A stretch of 9,400 nt of DNA from JBMNNU01 sp050942695 (lineage in GTDB: Bacteria > Chloroflexota > UBA6077), in NCBI GenBank assembly GCA_050942695.1, contig JBMNNU010000119.1, forward strand, positions 1-9,400. The letters are read 5' to 3'. Shown here one piece after another: positions 1-8,131 of the stretch. Both the position numbers and the translations under genes were made by a program. The notes under the pieces are model-generated. The model was not told the DNA's origin and did no database searches. It saw only the letters and a program-made list of their open reading frames with translations. Positions within the stretch are counted from its first letter, which is position 1, and every line of letters starts with the position of its first letter.

Positions 1-2
1 CC

Positions 3-212
3 GACAAGGGCATCGGTATCGCGCCGGATGAGTTGCCACACCTCTTCGAGCGGTTTTATAGGATCAAGGGGACCAGGAAGGCTGAGGGGCTGGGGTTGGG
101 GCTGTATATTACCCAGATGCTGGTGGAGGCGCACGGAGGGAAGATCTGGGTTGAGAGCGAGCCGGGAAAGGGGAGCACCTTCAGCTTTACCCTTCCGATT
201 GCAAACCCGTAG
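3..212 (+). CDS. Sensor histidine kinase, C-terminal ATPase end (5' truncated)
   Basis: This is the last 69 codons of a two-component sensor histidine kinase; the frame is open from the first base of the window to a TAG at 210-212. Visible in order are the N-terminal part of the G1 box (DKGIGI, visible residues 1-6), the F box (FERFYR, 15-20), the glycine-rich G2 box (GLGLGLYI, 29-36) and the closing strand (GSTFSFTLP, 57-65). These form the end of the HATPase_c fold, which binds ATP for autophosphorylation of a histidine in the DHp domain. The DHp, N box and any sensor or membrane segments lie upstream of the window, so the signal cannot be inferred. No response regulator follows within the window; a partner would have to be upstream. 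All boxes are intact, so it looks functional. Confidence 0.95.
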   Translation, partial: DKGIGIAPDELPHLFERFYRIKGTRKAEGLGLGLYITQMLVEAHGGKIWVESEPGKGSTFSFTLPIANP

Positions 213-557
213 AGAAGGGGTTAGCCCCATTCCGCCTCATGCCGGGAGCGCGGGCCGCTGAATAAACGCCTGCCGGATAACCCTGCTGTGCAGTCCGTCC
301 ATCCTTGGGAGCGCGGGCCGCCGGCCCGCTCGTCATCATCTGCCGGGAGCGCGGGCATCCTGCTCGCCGGTCCTCGTCCCCTTCCTTACGTTTTGGACAA
401 ATGGGCAAGTGAGTCGGTAAAGATGGCCCTGGCTTGGTTGTGGATTTGAGGGCTCCTTATGTATCGTGGTGTTCGCTGTAGAGCTACAGGGGAAGCGGAG
501 AAGGCGTCGCTGTTATTCCAGTTATACCAGGGAGAGTGTCGGATGCGCGGTTGTCGA
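213..557. other. Intergenic region, no gene seen
   Basis: This is the 345-base gap between the converging kinase gene and PII-like gene. I see no credible coding frame; the short frames here are arginine- and glycine-rich by-products of high GC. It holds the three copies of the GC-rich repeat listed separately and a small palindrome (CTGTAG, 2-base gap, CTACAG, 476-489). A convincing T-tailed terminator was not found for either converging gene. Confidence 0.6.
244..356. repeat. Three dispersed copies of a 12-base GC-rich repeat, one in a hairpin
   Basis: GGGAGCGCGGGC occurs exactly at 244-255, 307-318 and 345-356. The middle copy continues into a foldback: GAGC (309-312) pairs with GCTC (328-331) and GGGCC (315-319) with GGCCC (323-327), leaving a 2-base bulge and a 3-base loop. 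Copies 1 and 3 are preceded by the same GCC. This is the pattern of a small intergenic palindromic repeat family scattered through a genome, not of a CRISPR array, because the spacing is uneven (63 and 38 bases) and the unit is short. Confidence 0.7.
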
Positions 558-1226
558 TCACTCGAATAAACCGTACGCCTCGTTCACATCCTGGGTGAAG
601 ATGATGCCATTTCCCGGCTGGTCCATTTTCAGGTGATCTTTGATCGAAGCCACAATTCCAGCGGTCTTTTCCTTTTTTGACAGGATCATGACGATCTCTT
701 TCTCAGGCTCGATATCCATGGAAAAAAGCTTCTTCGTTTCGTGAATTCCCGAGCCCCTCGCGTTGACCACTGTCCCACCTCGCGACCCCGCCTTGGTAGC
801 CGCTTCGATCACCTGCTCAGCTTTCCCTTTATCTACAATCACTGTGACAATCCGGTACACCGCGTCGTCTACACCTCTTCCTTCTGCAGTCTCGTCGCAC
901 TTGATGAGTCTGGTTCCCGTTATGTTACAGACAGATGTGGTGAAGGCTATTCCATGGTTTGGTTTTTCAAATTGGAACTCCTTATCAAGCACATCAAGAA
1001 CACAGTCAGCCGTGGCTCCATCCGAGCCCAACAAAACGATCTCTTTTCTTACGTCGGTGATCCCCAGGAGGCTCAGAATGTGGTCGCTCACTGTGCCTCT
1101 CCCCATGAAGGCGGTGCCCCCCTTGATACCATATTGCTTGGCTTTACGTATTACCTTGCTTCCTACCCCGACATTGACGATCACCCATATTAGCTTATAA
1201 GGGGATTCGCTATCGCGATTCGGCAT
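558..1226 (-). CDS. Tandem PII-like (GlnB-fold) signalling protein, two domains
   Basis: This 222-residue protein is built from two PII-like domains, about residues 11-102 and 121-219, joined by a charged linker. Each has the PII-type pattern of an opening strand, helix, a GGT turn (36-38 and 150-152), a glycine-rich segment, a KEIV strand and a second helix-strand ending in a G-x-x-F strand (92-95, 207-210). Canonical PII proteins sense ATP/ADP and 2-oxoglutarate and bind channels or enzymes through a long T-loop. Here the T-loop region is short, and the usual B-loop (TGxxGDG) is replaced by PNHG and PGNG, so classical nucleotide binding is doubtful. The start at 1226 gives the expected N-terminus and follows an AAAGGAGG ribosome site; an ATG at 1274 would add 16 residues that merely read through the upstream gene. 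It overlaps the DUF1538 stop by 17 bases, so the two are probably co-translated and the protein likely regulates that membrane partner (inference). Confidence 0.85.
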   Translation of the reverse strand: MPNRDSESPYKLIWVIVNVGVGSKVIRKAKQYGIKGGTAFMGRGTVSDHILSLLGITDVRKEIVLLGSDGATADCVLDVLDKEFQFEKPNHGIAFTTSVCNITGTRLIKCDETAEGRGVDDAVYRIVTVIVDKGKAEQVIEAATKAGSRGGTVVNARGSGIHETKKLFSMDIEPEKEIVMILSKKEKTAGIVASIKDHLKMDQPGNGIIFTQDVNEAYGLFE

Positions 1227-2709
1227 GCTCTTCGATGCCTCCTTTCTCGGAGTATAGCTTGAAGAGAGCGCCAATGATTAGCAATGCGATTATTGGTGTC
1301 ATTGTTACCATTGCGATCACACCAAATCCATCTACCATGACACTTGCCCCTTCTATTGCTTCAGCAGCGCCATGTGCGAATGCCAATATGAATGTCGCTG
1401 CCATCGGGCCGGAAGCAACCGTCCCAGAGTCGAATGCCATTCCAACGAACAGCTTTGGCACCCAATAAGTCATTACTATCGAAATGAAATAACCCGGCAA
1501 CAGATAATGCCAAAACTGCACTTCCGGAATAAGTATCCTTAATATGGACAACGCAACGGCAAGGCCCACCCCAATGGAAAGCGCACCTAATACTAGTTTT
1601 CTGTTTACGTACCCGCTCGTAACATCCTCTATCTGATGCGTTAATACATGAACAGTCGGTTCGGCCAGAACGACGACGAAGCCCAAGGCGAAGCCTACAA
1701 TCACTATGTAGGCTTTATTGTCTAAAGATGCTACTCGATATCCCAGGGTACTGCCCACATCCATGAAACCGGCGTTCACGCCCGTTAAGAATAGCACTAC
1801 CCCAATAAATGTAAATAGAAGTCCCACCATTATTTTTCGGAACGCCCGCCTCGAACCTTTGAACGCTGCTCTCCGGATAGCGAAAAAAACCAATATGATA
1901 GGAAACAGAGCCAGGAAGACCTCCCCGGTCACTGTAGGGAGTTTTTGAATAAATGGCTCGACAATTGATGATGTCGCCACCTCATCGAATGCAAGACTTC
2001 CTGTAACTTTATCGGTTTCGGAAAGAACGCTCATGATCATAACCGTCAATATTGCGCCTGTAGCAGCTAAAGCGACCAAGCCGAAACTGTCTTTCTCGGA
2101 AGCTTTGCTACTCTTTTTCAACTCCGAGACACCAACTGCCAGAGCGAGGATGAACGGGACTGTCAGCACGCCAGTCGTTGCTCCTGAGGCGTCAAACGAT
2201 ATGGCCAAGAACTCGGGGGATGTAAATATAGCGAGGATGCCTATGCCAGCGTAGATGACTGTCAATAATCGATAGAGCGGGATGTTGTACACTATTCTAA
2301 CGAGGCCTAATGAGAGCATTATCCCAATGCCGAGAGACACGATGGCGACGATGCTCGCTTTCGATATTACACCCGATGTGACGGATTCGACCTGCCCGGC
2401 AAGGACATGCAAATCTGGCTCAGCTATGGAGATCAAGAAACCGAGGCCAAAACCGGCAACAACCAACAGCCAGAGTTTATTGGACTTTGCTATCAGCACG
2501 CCTACAGATTGCCCGATTGGAGTGATTCCAATATCAACTCCAATCAAGAATATGGCCAATCCGAAGCTGATTAGCAAAGCCCCTATGCTGAATCTTGCCA
2601 TTTCCGACACAGTAAGGGGCGCTAAGGTTACACCTAATATCAGTACGATTACAGCAATAGGGACAACGGCATACAGTGCCTCCTTGAATCTGGCAACCAG
2701 AACATACAT
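1210..2709 (-). CDS. DUF1538 family polytopic membrane protein with internal duplication
   Basis: This 499-residue, very hydrophobic protein is made of two homologous halves, about residues 8-230 and 260-490. The halves share a G-F-x-LGF...AEP..HVL..Q.E.VTSG signature (86-113 and 339-366) and a later FD-x-G...G...FILA block (172-189 and 426-443), so the gene arose by duplication and fusion, as in many inverted- or parallel-repeat transporters. I recognise it as the DUF1538 family, which has no biochemically established function that I can name; a transporter or channel is the natural guess. The charged linker at about 196-209 (KKSSKASEKDS) is probably exposed. The ATG at 2709 gives a family-like N-terminus; the Shine-Dalgarno is modest (GGGA, about 12 bases upstream). 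The gene is markedly AT-richer than glnS. It is the first gene of an operon with the tandem PII-like protein. Confidence 0.88.
   Translation of the reverse strand: MYVLVARFKEALYAVVPIAVIVLILGVTLAPLTVSEMARFSIGALLISFGLAIFLIGVDIGITPIGQSVGVLIAKSNKLWLLVVAGFGLGFLISIAEPDLHVLAGQVESVTSGVISKASIVAIVSLGIGIMLSLGLVRIVYNIPLYRLLTVIYAGIGILAIFTSPEFLAISFDASGATTGVLTVPFILALAVGVSELKKSSKASEKDSFGLVALAATGAILTVMIMSVLSETDKVTGSLAFDEVATSSIVEPFIQKLPTVTGEVFLALFPIILVFFAIRRAAFKGSRRAFRKIMVGLLFTFIGVVLFLTGVNAGFMDVGSTLGYRVASLDNKAYIVIVGFALGFVVVLAEPTVHVLTHQIEDVTSGYVNRKLVLGALSIGVGLAVALSILRILIPEVQFWHYLLPGYFISIVMTYWVPKLFVGMAFDSGTVASGPMAATFILAFAHGAAEAIEGASVMVDGFGVIAMVTMTPIIALLIIGALFKLYSEKGGIEEHAESR
1238..1245 (-). promoter_or_regulatory. 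Strong ribosome binding site inside the end of the DUF1538 gene
   Basis: The minus strand reads AAAGGAGG here, 11 bases before the ATG at 1226. It lies within the last codons of the DUF1538 gene. It decides the start of the tandem PII-like gene and supports translational coupling. The spacing is slightly long, but no other in-frame start lies closer. Confidence 0.7.
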
Positions 2710-2785
2710 AAAATGAAGATTCCCTTCTTAACGTTCCATTCCGTTAGTCTTGCTAAGTGCGTCGTTCCGTAAATATCCAACACTT

Positions 2786-2864
2786 CGTCATGCTCGCGAA
2801 AGCGGGCATCCACGCGGCCTCGGTTGCCCTGATGCCCTGGATTGCCGCTAGCGCGTGAATGACG
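2786..2864. repeat. Decayed palindromic intergenic repeat (27-base arms)
   Basis: The left arm at 2786-2812 begins CGTCATGCTCGCGAAAGCGG and ends GCATCCA. The right arm at 2838-2864 begins TGGATTGCCGCT and ends TGAATGACG. They are imperfect inverted complements around a 25-base centre. The arms resemble a dispersed repeat seen in many bacterial genomes (of the type CGTCATTCCCGCG...GGAATCCA and its complement), with several substitutions that weaken the stem. It lies upstream of the DUF1538 gene and downstream of nothing obvious. Confidence 0.65.
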
Positions 2865-3284
2865 GCTTCCGCTGGGATGGCTATTGCTGGCTGGTCATCG
2901 AAATACGCTACTTGAGAAACGACGCACTGTGTGGTGCTTCCGACAAATCCGTATTAGATTGGGGTGTTATCCTGATTCCAACCAAACAAGCCCCGTTCGT
3001 GGAAGGCGATGGATCCGGGTCTTCGAGTTGAATGAGCCGGGTTTAATACCAGGGCTTCATCGGGCAGGTTCCGACCTACGTCGATCCTACAGAGGGCTCC
3101 ACCTCGCCATCCGTCGGCTGCGACACTGCCGTTACATCGGCAAGGGCTATATCGAGGAAGCTCTGGCCACCACGTTTAGCTGAGTGGGCTTGTGTCTATT
3201 ATTGTAGCGTTTCGAAAGATGCGATACAAATGGTGCCCTCAACCGCATGTTGGCTTATCGTTGAAAGTGCTGAAGCGAATCATC
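2865..3284. other. Intergenic stretch, possible decayed coding sequence
   Basis: No gene is supported in these 420 bases. One frame is open for 99 codons from an ATG at 2884, but it is arginine-rich, lacks a ribosome site and shows no family motif. Protein-like stretches appear in different frames, for example a hydrophobic GVILIPTKQAPF from about 2960, interrupted by stops further on. This may be a decayed gene, but I cannot name it. Confidence 0.35.
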
Positions 3285-3383
3285 ATGGTTTGGTATATAA
3301 TCCCCATCATCGCCCTCGCGCAGAGTCTCGCGGTGTTGATGCCGGGGCTGATCATCGACAGGGTGAGGAGGATACTGAGGTAG
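3285..3383 (+). CDS. Possible 32-residue single-span membrane peptide
   Basis: From the ATG at 3285 the frame gives 32 residues: a hydrophobic span (about residues 2-25, VWYIIPIIALAQSLAVLMPG) followed by a basic tail (DRVRRILR), the layout of a small one-helix inner-membrane protein. The same frame is open from 3192, but the extra N-terminus is not protein-like. No good Shine-Dalgarno is seen. It ends 49 bases before the single-domain PII-like gene in the same direction, so co-transcription is possible. It could also be a chance frame or the remnant of a larger membrane gene. Confidence 0.25.
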   Translation: MVWYIIPIIALAQSLAVLMPGLIIDRVRRILR

Positions 3384-3432
3384 GCCTGCTTCTGATTAAT
3401 AATGGTTAGACAGGCGCCTCGGTGAACAATGT

Positions 3433-3762
3433 ATGAACGGGTGCGAGACAGCGGTTGATCTTATCGTCACGATAGTGAACAGGGGCCGCGCCGAATCCGT
3501 TATGAAAGCTGTCAAGAAGGCAGGTGCGGATGGCGGCACTATTCTCCTCGGCATGGGGACGGGGATCCACGAGCAGTTAAAAATATTGGGAATCCCAATC
3601 CACCCCGAGAAGGAGGTCGTGCTGACGCTGGTGTCTAAGGCCAAGACAGAACGGGTGCTGGAATCGATAAACAGTAAACTCGAGCTCGAGAGGCCCGGGC
3701 ATGGATTGGCCTTCGTCCTGGACGTGGAGCAGGTGATGGGGGTCTGCCACAAACTCGAGTGA
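3433..3762 (+). CDS. Single-domain PII-like protein
   Basis: This 109-residue protein is plainly homologous to the second domain of the tandem PII-like protein at 558-1226. Shared blocks are KAG.xGGT (29-36), G-x-GIHE (42-47), PEKE (58-61), a K-x-KT helix start (69-72), PG-x-G (88-91) and F-x-x-DV (94-98). As there, the T-loop region is compressed and the TGxxGDG B-loop of classical GlnB is replaced by PGHG. A stop at 3400 lies in frame upstream, and the ATG at 3433 is the only start before the first strand; its ribosome site is weak. It lies on the opposite strand, 724 bases from the DUF1538 start. It may form mixed complexes with the tandem protein or regulate the same membrane partner (inference). 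Confidence 0.8.
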   Translation: MNGCETAVDLIVTIVNRGRAESVMKAVKKAGADGGTILLGMGTGIHEQLKILGIPIHPEKEVVLTLVSKAKTERVLESINSKLELERPGHGLAFVLDVEQVMGVCHKLE

Positions 3763-3905
3763 CGCGCTTCCGGCAACCCCCCGATACCGTTTCGATCCAC
3801 CTATCGCCGGGCGCTATCCGGATGATGCGAGGACCTTCGCGCCCATATACACCCCCAACTCGATATGGCTCTTCGTAGTAGAGAGTTAGGGATCGGCCTA
3901 TCTCG

Positions 3906-4670
3906 TTACAGGCGAACCGGCACGCCCCGGCTTGCCAGGTACTCTTTCATCTGTCCGATGCTGTAGGTCCCGAAGTGGGCGATGGATGCAACCAGCACGG
4001 CGTCGGCGTGGCCTTCGGTGATGGCCTCGTACAGGTGTTCGAGCGTGCCAGCCCCGCCGGACGCGATTACCGGCAGCGATACGGCGTCGGCGATCGCGCG
4101 AGTCATTGCGATATCGTACCCGGTCTGCTTGCCGTCCGTGTCCATGCTGGTGGGGAGGATGGTCCCCGCGCCGAGGTTCTCTACCTTCTTAGCCCATTCC
4201 ACCGCGTCGAGTCCGGTGCCTGCGGTGCCGCCCTTGACCATGACCTCGAAGCCCGAAGGCAGCTTTGCGTTCTTGGCCGTGTCGATGGCGATGGTGATCT
4301 TATCGCTGCCGAACTCTCTGGCAGCCTGGCGCACCAGATCCGGGTCGCGCACAGCGGCGGAGTTCATCGAGACCTTCGATACGCCGAGCTCGAGCAGCTC
4401 CTCGATCGCCCGGCAACTGTTGATGCCTCCGCCCACCGTTAACGGGACGGAAACTCGCTCCACGGTCCGCTTGACGGCGTCGATGAGCGTTTTGCGACCC
4501 TCCAGCGTGGCCGTTATATCTAGAAAGACGATCTCGTCCGCCCCGGCCTGGCTATATACGGCGGCGCTCTCCGCCGGGTCGCCGACGTCCTTGAGATCGA
4601 CAAAATTGACCCCCTTGACGAGCCGGCCGTGCTTGACGTCCAGGCAGGGGATGATTCTGCGGTATTCCAT
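3906..4670 (-). CDS. hisF: Imidazole glycerol phosphate synthase, cyclase subunit HisF
   Basis: HisF uses ammonia passed from the HisH glutaminase subunit to convert PRFAR into imidazole glycerol phosphate and AICAR, linking histidine and purine synthesis in the cytoplasm. The 254-residue product is a complete (beta/alpha)8 barrel. The catalytic aspartates are present as D11 (CLDVKHG, 9-15) and D130 (AIDTAK, 128-133). The phosphate-binding loops are VGGGIN (79-84) and IASGGAG (202-208), and TSMD lies at 174-177. The start at 4670 gives the family N-terminus (MEYRRIIPCLDV) and follows GGAGAAG by a good distance; the longer frame to 4745 adds 25 residues without family support. No hisH, hisA or other his gene is in the window, so histidine genes seem scattered or lie beyond the window. 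All key residues are intact. Confidence 0.95.
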   Translation of the reverse strand: MEYRRIIPCLDVKHGRLVKGVNFVDLKDVGDPAESAAVYSQAGADEIVFLDITATLEGRKTLIDAVKRTVERVSVPLTVGGGINSCRAIEELLELGVSKVSMNSAAVRDPDLVRQAAREFGSDKITIAIDTAKNAKLPSGFEVMVKGGTAGTGLDAVEWAKKVENLGAGTILPTSMDTDGKQTGYDIAMTRAIADAVSLPVIASGGAGTLEHLYEAITEGHADAVLVASIAHFGTYSIGQMKEYLASRGVPVRL

Positions 4671-4860
4671 CGGCTCTTCTCCGTTTGCTGTCTTAATTCT
4701 GCCGGGCTCTGCCCCGATTGGTTGGCAAGTATAGATCACCCGCATTTGGACGTCGAGGTGTTGGTCAGAAAAAAATAACCGATCTGGCTGTTTGTGTGAA
4801 CCATGCCGTACTCAGCGGTGTCCGCCATGTTTCCGGGAAGAGCTTCTCATGCACCAGTAG

Positions 4861-4881
4861 TGCAGGGCGGTCTGCCCTGCA
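4861..4881. repeat. Perfect 8-bp hairpin
   Basis: TGCAGGGC (4861-4868) and GCCCTGCA (4874-4881) pair perfectly around a 5-base loop. No T-tract follows on either strand, so it is not an evident terminator; more likely a small intergenic palindrome. Confidence 0.6.
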
Positions 4882-4936
4882 GCCCTCGTTGGTATATGCC
4901 ATCTTGGATAATGCAGGTCAACGTGGACGACAGGGC

Positions 4937-4948
4937 ACAGGGCCCTGT
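4937..4948. repeat. 12-base perfect palindrome
   Basis: ACAGGGCCCTGT is its own reverse complement. It has no loop, so it would act as a DNA-protein site or as part of a larger cruciform rather than an RNA hairpin. No associated gene start is nearby. Confidence 0.5.
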
Positions 4949-5035
4949 ACTACGGACGCATGTAGCCCAGAAACGTGACGGGCTCCTCGGGCGCAGGGGT
5001 GAGCCCCAAGTATCCGAGAAAATGCTGATCTCGAC

Positions 5036-5081
5036 GCCTGGCCATAAATGGGCCAGGCTAAGACGCTAAAGGACGCTAAAG
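5036..5081. repeat. Hairpin followed by a tandem 10-base duplication
   Basis: GCCTGGCC (5036-5043) and GGCCAGGC (5051-5058) form a perfect 8-bp stem with a 7-base loop. Three bases later, GACGCTAAAG occurs twice in perfect tandem (5062-5071, 5072-5081). The juxtaposition is what can be seen; its function is unknown. Confidence 0.6.
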
Positions 5082-5236
5082 CGCCCTATTGATAGGTGCG
5101 GCAGGGGAATGGGGCCGATACCCAACGTTACCGGCTCAATGCAAGGCGGCAGGGGACAAGCCACTTGCCCTACGGTACGGTGCCAAGCCCGGTTATGATC
5201 GTTGACCAAATATTCGCACACAGCATCGTAGTGGCC

Positions 5237-5265
5237 GTGTGGCGCGAGCGAGCACAGCGCCACAC
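5237..5265. repeat. Hairpin A of a pair sharing loop GAGCGAGCACA
   Basis: GTGTGGCGC (5237-5245) and GCGCCACAC (5257-5265) form a perfect 9-bp stem closing an 11-base loop, GAGCGAGCACA. The same loop, with the same three closing base pairs, recurs at 5367-5377 on a stem of different sequence. This points to a structured element rather than a simple copy. Confidence 0.65.
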
Positions 5266-5358
5266 TCTGCCACCCTCGATTTGTAGGGGGCGGCGGCTCT
5301 GCCGGCCTGGCACCACGTGAATCGGTGCGGCCGTACGAGGCACCGGGCGGGCACGGTG

Positions 5359-5401
5359 CGCAACGCGAGCGAGCACAGCGTTGCGGCTTCTACGTTTTTT
5401 T
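5359..5401. repeat. Hairpin B with the same loop, followed by a T7 tract
   Basis: CGCAACGC (5359-5366) and GCGTTGCG (5378-5385) form a perfect 8-bp stem around GAGCGAGCACA (5367-5377). Compared with hairpin A, the outer stem pairs differ but remain complementary. A T7 run follows at 5395-5401 after 9 bases, too far for a textbook terminator, and no plus-strand gene lies upstream to terminate. Confidence 0.65.
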
Positions 5402-5420
5402 AGTATGGTGTCCCTTTTTT

Positions 5421-5990
5421 TCAGTCTGGGTAGTAGCCCCAGCCGTCACGTGGGGTGTATGAGTGTGACGTGCTGGGAGTGCCAACATACCAATTGAGGC
5501 GAAAGCCACCACTTTCAGCATCGCGCCGGTATTCCTGGAAGTAGGGCTGCAAACCAGCGTCACGGAATGTATAGCCGGTGAGGTCGTGAGGGTATTCGCC
5601 AGTCCGAAACCTCGTCTCGTACAGGTAGGCAACGACTCTTCCCGCCTCGTCATTAAGTGCGAGCAGTCTGTGCCCCAAGACGGCTTGATAAGGTACTATC
5701 GCGGCAAAGAGCACTAATGCCGCAAGTACAGCCGTCACAGGCCTTCGCAGGGCGTACAGCGCGATTGGCACCACATTTAGTCCCAGAGCTATGAACAGCA
5801 TCCCGCTCACTATCTCACCAATCGTGTAGTAGGCGAGCCAGGCTGCAGCCAGCTCCGCGCCGACGGCCGTTACTAGTAGAGCAGCAAAGGGCACGGCGTT
5901 TCGAAAGCTCTTGGGATCCGCAGGGTCATATAGTCGAGTACCCACGTTCAGCACGCACTGCCTCCATGTGGTTTTTTTAGCCAGCCGCAC
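5421..5990 (-). CDS. Unrecognised membrane protein, three helices plus soluble C-terminal domain
   Basis: I do not recognise a family for this 189-residue protein. After a basic 30-residue N-terminus come three hydrophobic segments, about residues 32-56, 57-81 and 84-106, then a soluble tail of about 80 residues. The tail is rich in aromatic residues and ends in a tyrosine/tryptophan-dense stretch (FRLNWYVG, 163-170; RDGWGYYPD, 181-189). The start is a GTG at 5990: an in-frame TAG at 6011 leaves only six codons before it and no ATG is available until residue 64. No clear Shine-Dalgarno precedes it. Codons 4-7 contain an A7 run, a possible slippage site. It seems to be a single-gene unit, convergent with nothing and divergent from glnS. 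The natural residue composition and the long frame support a real gene; the start is less certain. Confidence 0.65.
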   Translation of the reverse strand: MRLAKKTTWRQCVLNVGTRLYDPADPKSFRNAVPFAALLVTAVGAELAAAWLAYYTIGEIVSGMLFIALGLNVVPIALYALRRPVTAVLAALVLFAAIVPYQAVLGHRLLALNDEAGRVVAYLYETRFRTGEYPHDLTGYTFRDAGLQPYFQEYRRDAESGGFRLNWYVGTPSTSHSYTPRDGWGYYPD

Positions 5991-6268
5991 TTCAGGCTCG
6001 CGGTCATTCTATACAACGGCGAACGAGTATGGAAGGTTTCGGACGCGATGTAGAAAGCGGCGGGAGATTCAATCCCCGAGCCGACCGGTTGTAGGCCATG
6101 GGCTCTAAGTCACGTCCCAATAGAGCATGGAATTAGGCATTGATCCCAAGGGAGCTATCCTCCTCTCAGAGCCACTCATTCACCCTCCCCAACGTCCCAA
6201 GACGCCGCCGCTCGCGTCTGCCGCCCAGTTTGGTACAATATATTCAACGCCATGAGACAGGATATTGA
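5991..6268. other. Divergent intergenic region upstream of glnS
   Basis: This 278-base region separates the membrane-protein gene and glnS, which are transcribed away from each other, so it should hold both promoters. A TACAAT at 6234-6239 could be a -10 box for glnS, but no matching -35 element stands 16-18 bases upstream. The glnS ribosome site is AGGA at 6259-6262. No T-box or other leader structure was recognised. Confidence 0.45.
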
Positions 6269-7966
<1,698 letters not shown>

Positions 7967-8085
7967 GGACCGGCAACTGCTCGACGTGGCAGCGCGTGTC
8001 CGTCCAGCGCGCAGTCAAAGTGCAATTGGCTAGCAAACTCCTCTAATACCGCTGTTGAGATCGTACTCGCCGCCAGATCAAGCAA

Positions 8086-8131
8086 CACGGGGCGCGCCTG
8101 CATCGTTAGGCGCGCCCCGTGCCGTTTGTTT
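8086..8131 (+). terminator. Strong intrinsic terminator after glnS
   Basis: CACGGGGCGCGCCT (8086-8099) pairs with AGGCGCGCCCCGTG (8108-8121) in a perfect 14-bp GC-rich stem with an 8-base loop. It is followed after two bases by a T-rich tail (GTTTGTTT, 8124-8131). It lies 119 bases past the glnS stop. In the opposite direction there is no T-tail, so it acts mainly for plus-strand transcription. Confidence 0.85.

Larger units (their letters stand above)
4671..5420. other. Long gene-free region rich in hairpins
   Basis: These 750 bases between hisF and the membrane-protein gene carry no coding frame I can support; the open frames are short, cysteine- or arginine-rich and overlap one another. 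The stretch contains at least five palindromes, listed individually, plus a perfect 10-base tandem duplication at 5062-5081. Two T7 tracts (5395-5401, 5415-5421) sit at its right end. It may be a graveyard of small repeats or may encode structured RNA. Confidence 0.5.

Noticed and set aside
244..356. CRISPR array
   Set aside because: The unit is only 12 bases, there are three copies, and spacing is uneven.
1227..1274. Longer start (ATG 1274) for the tandem PII-like gene
   Set aside because: The extra 16 residues only read through the end of the DUF1538 gene, and the ribosome site points to 1226.
2884..3183. 99-codon plus-strand open frame
   Set aside because: Arginine-rich, no ribosome site, no motif; protein-like stretches nearby lie in other frames.
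3296..3301. Perfect TATAAT as a promoter for the single PII-like gene
   Set aside because: No -35 element at 16-18 bases and no extended -10; it lies inside the possible small peptide.
4671..4745. Longer start (ATG 4745) for hisF
   Set aside because: Adds 25 residues absent from the family; the start at 4670 gives D11 and D130 at their usual numbers.
5359..5401. Intrinsic terminator
   Set aside because: The T7 run is 9 bases from the stem and there is no plus-strand gene upstream.
6057..6095. T-arm-like sequence (GATTCAAT) suggesting a tRNA
   Set aside because: The flanking bases do not pair as a T-stem and no acceptor or anticodon arm is present.
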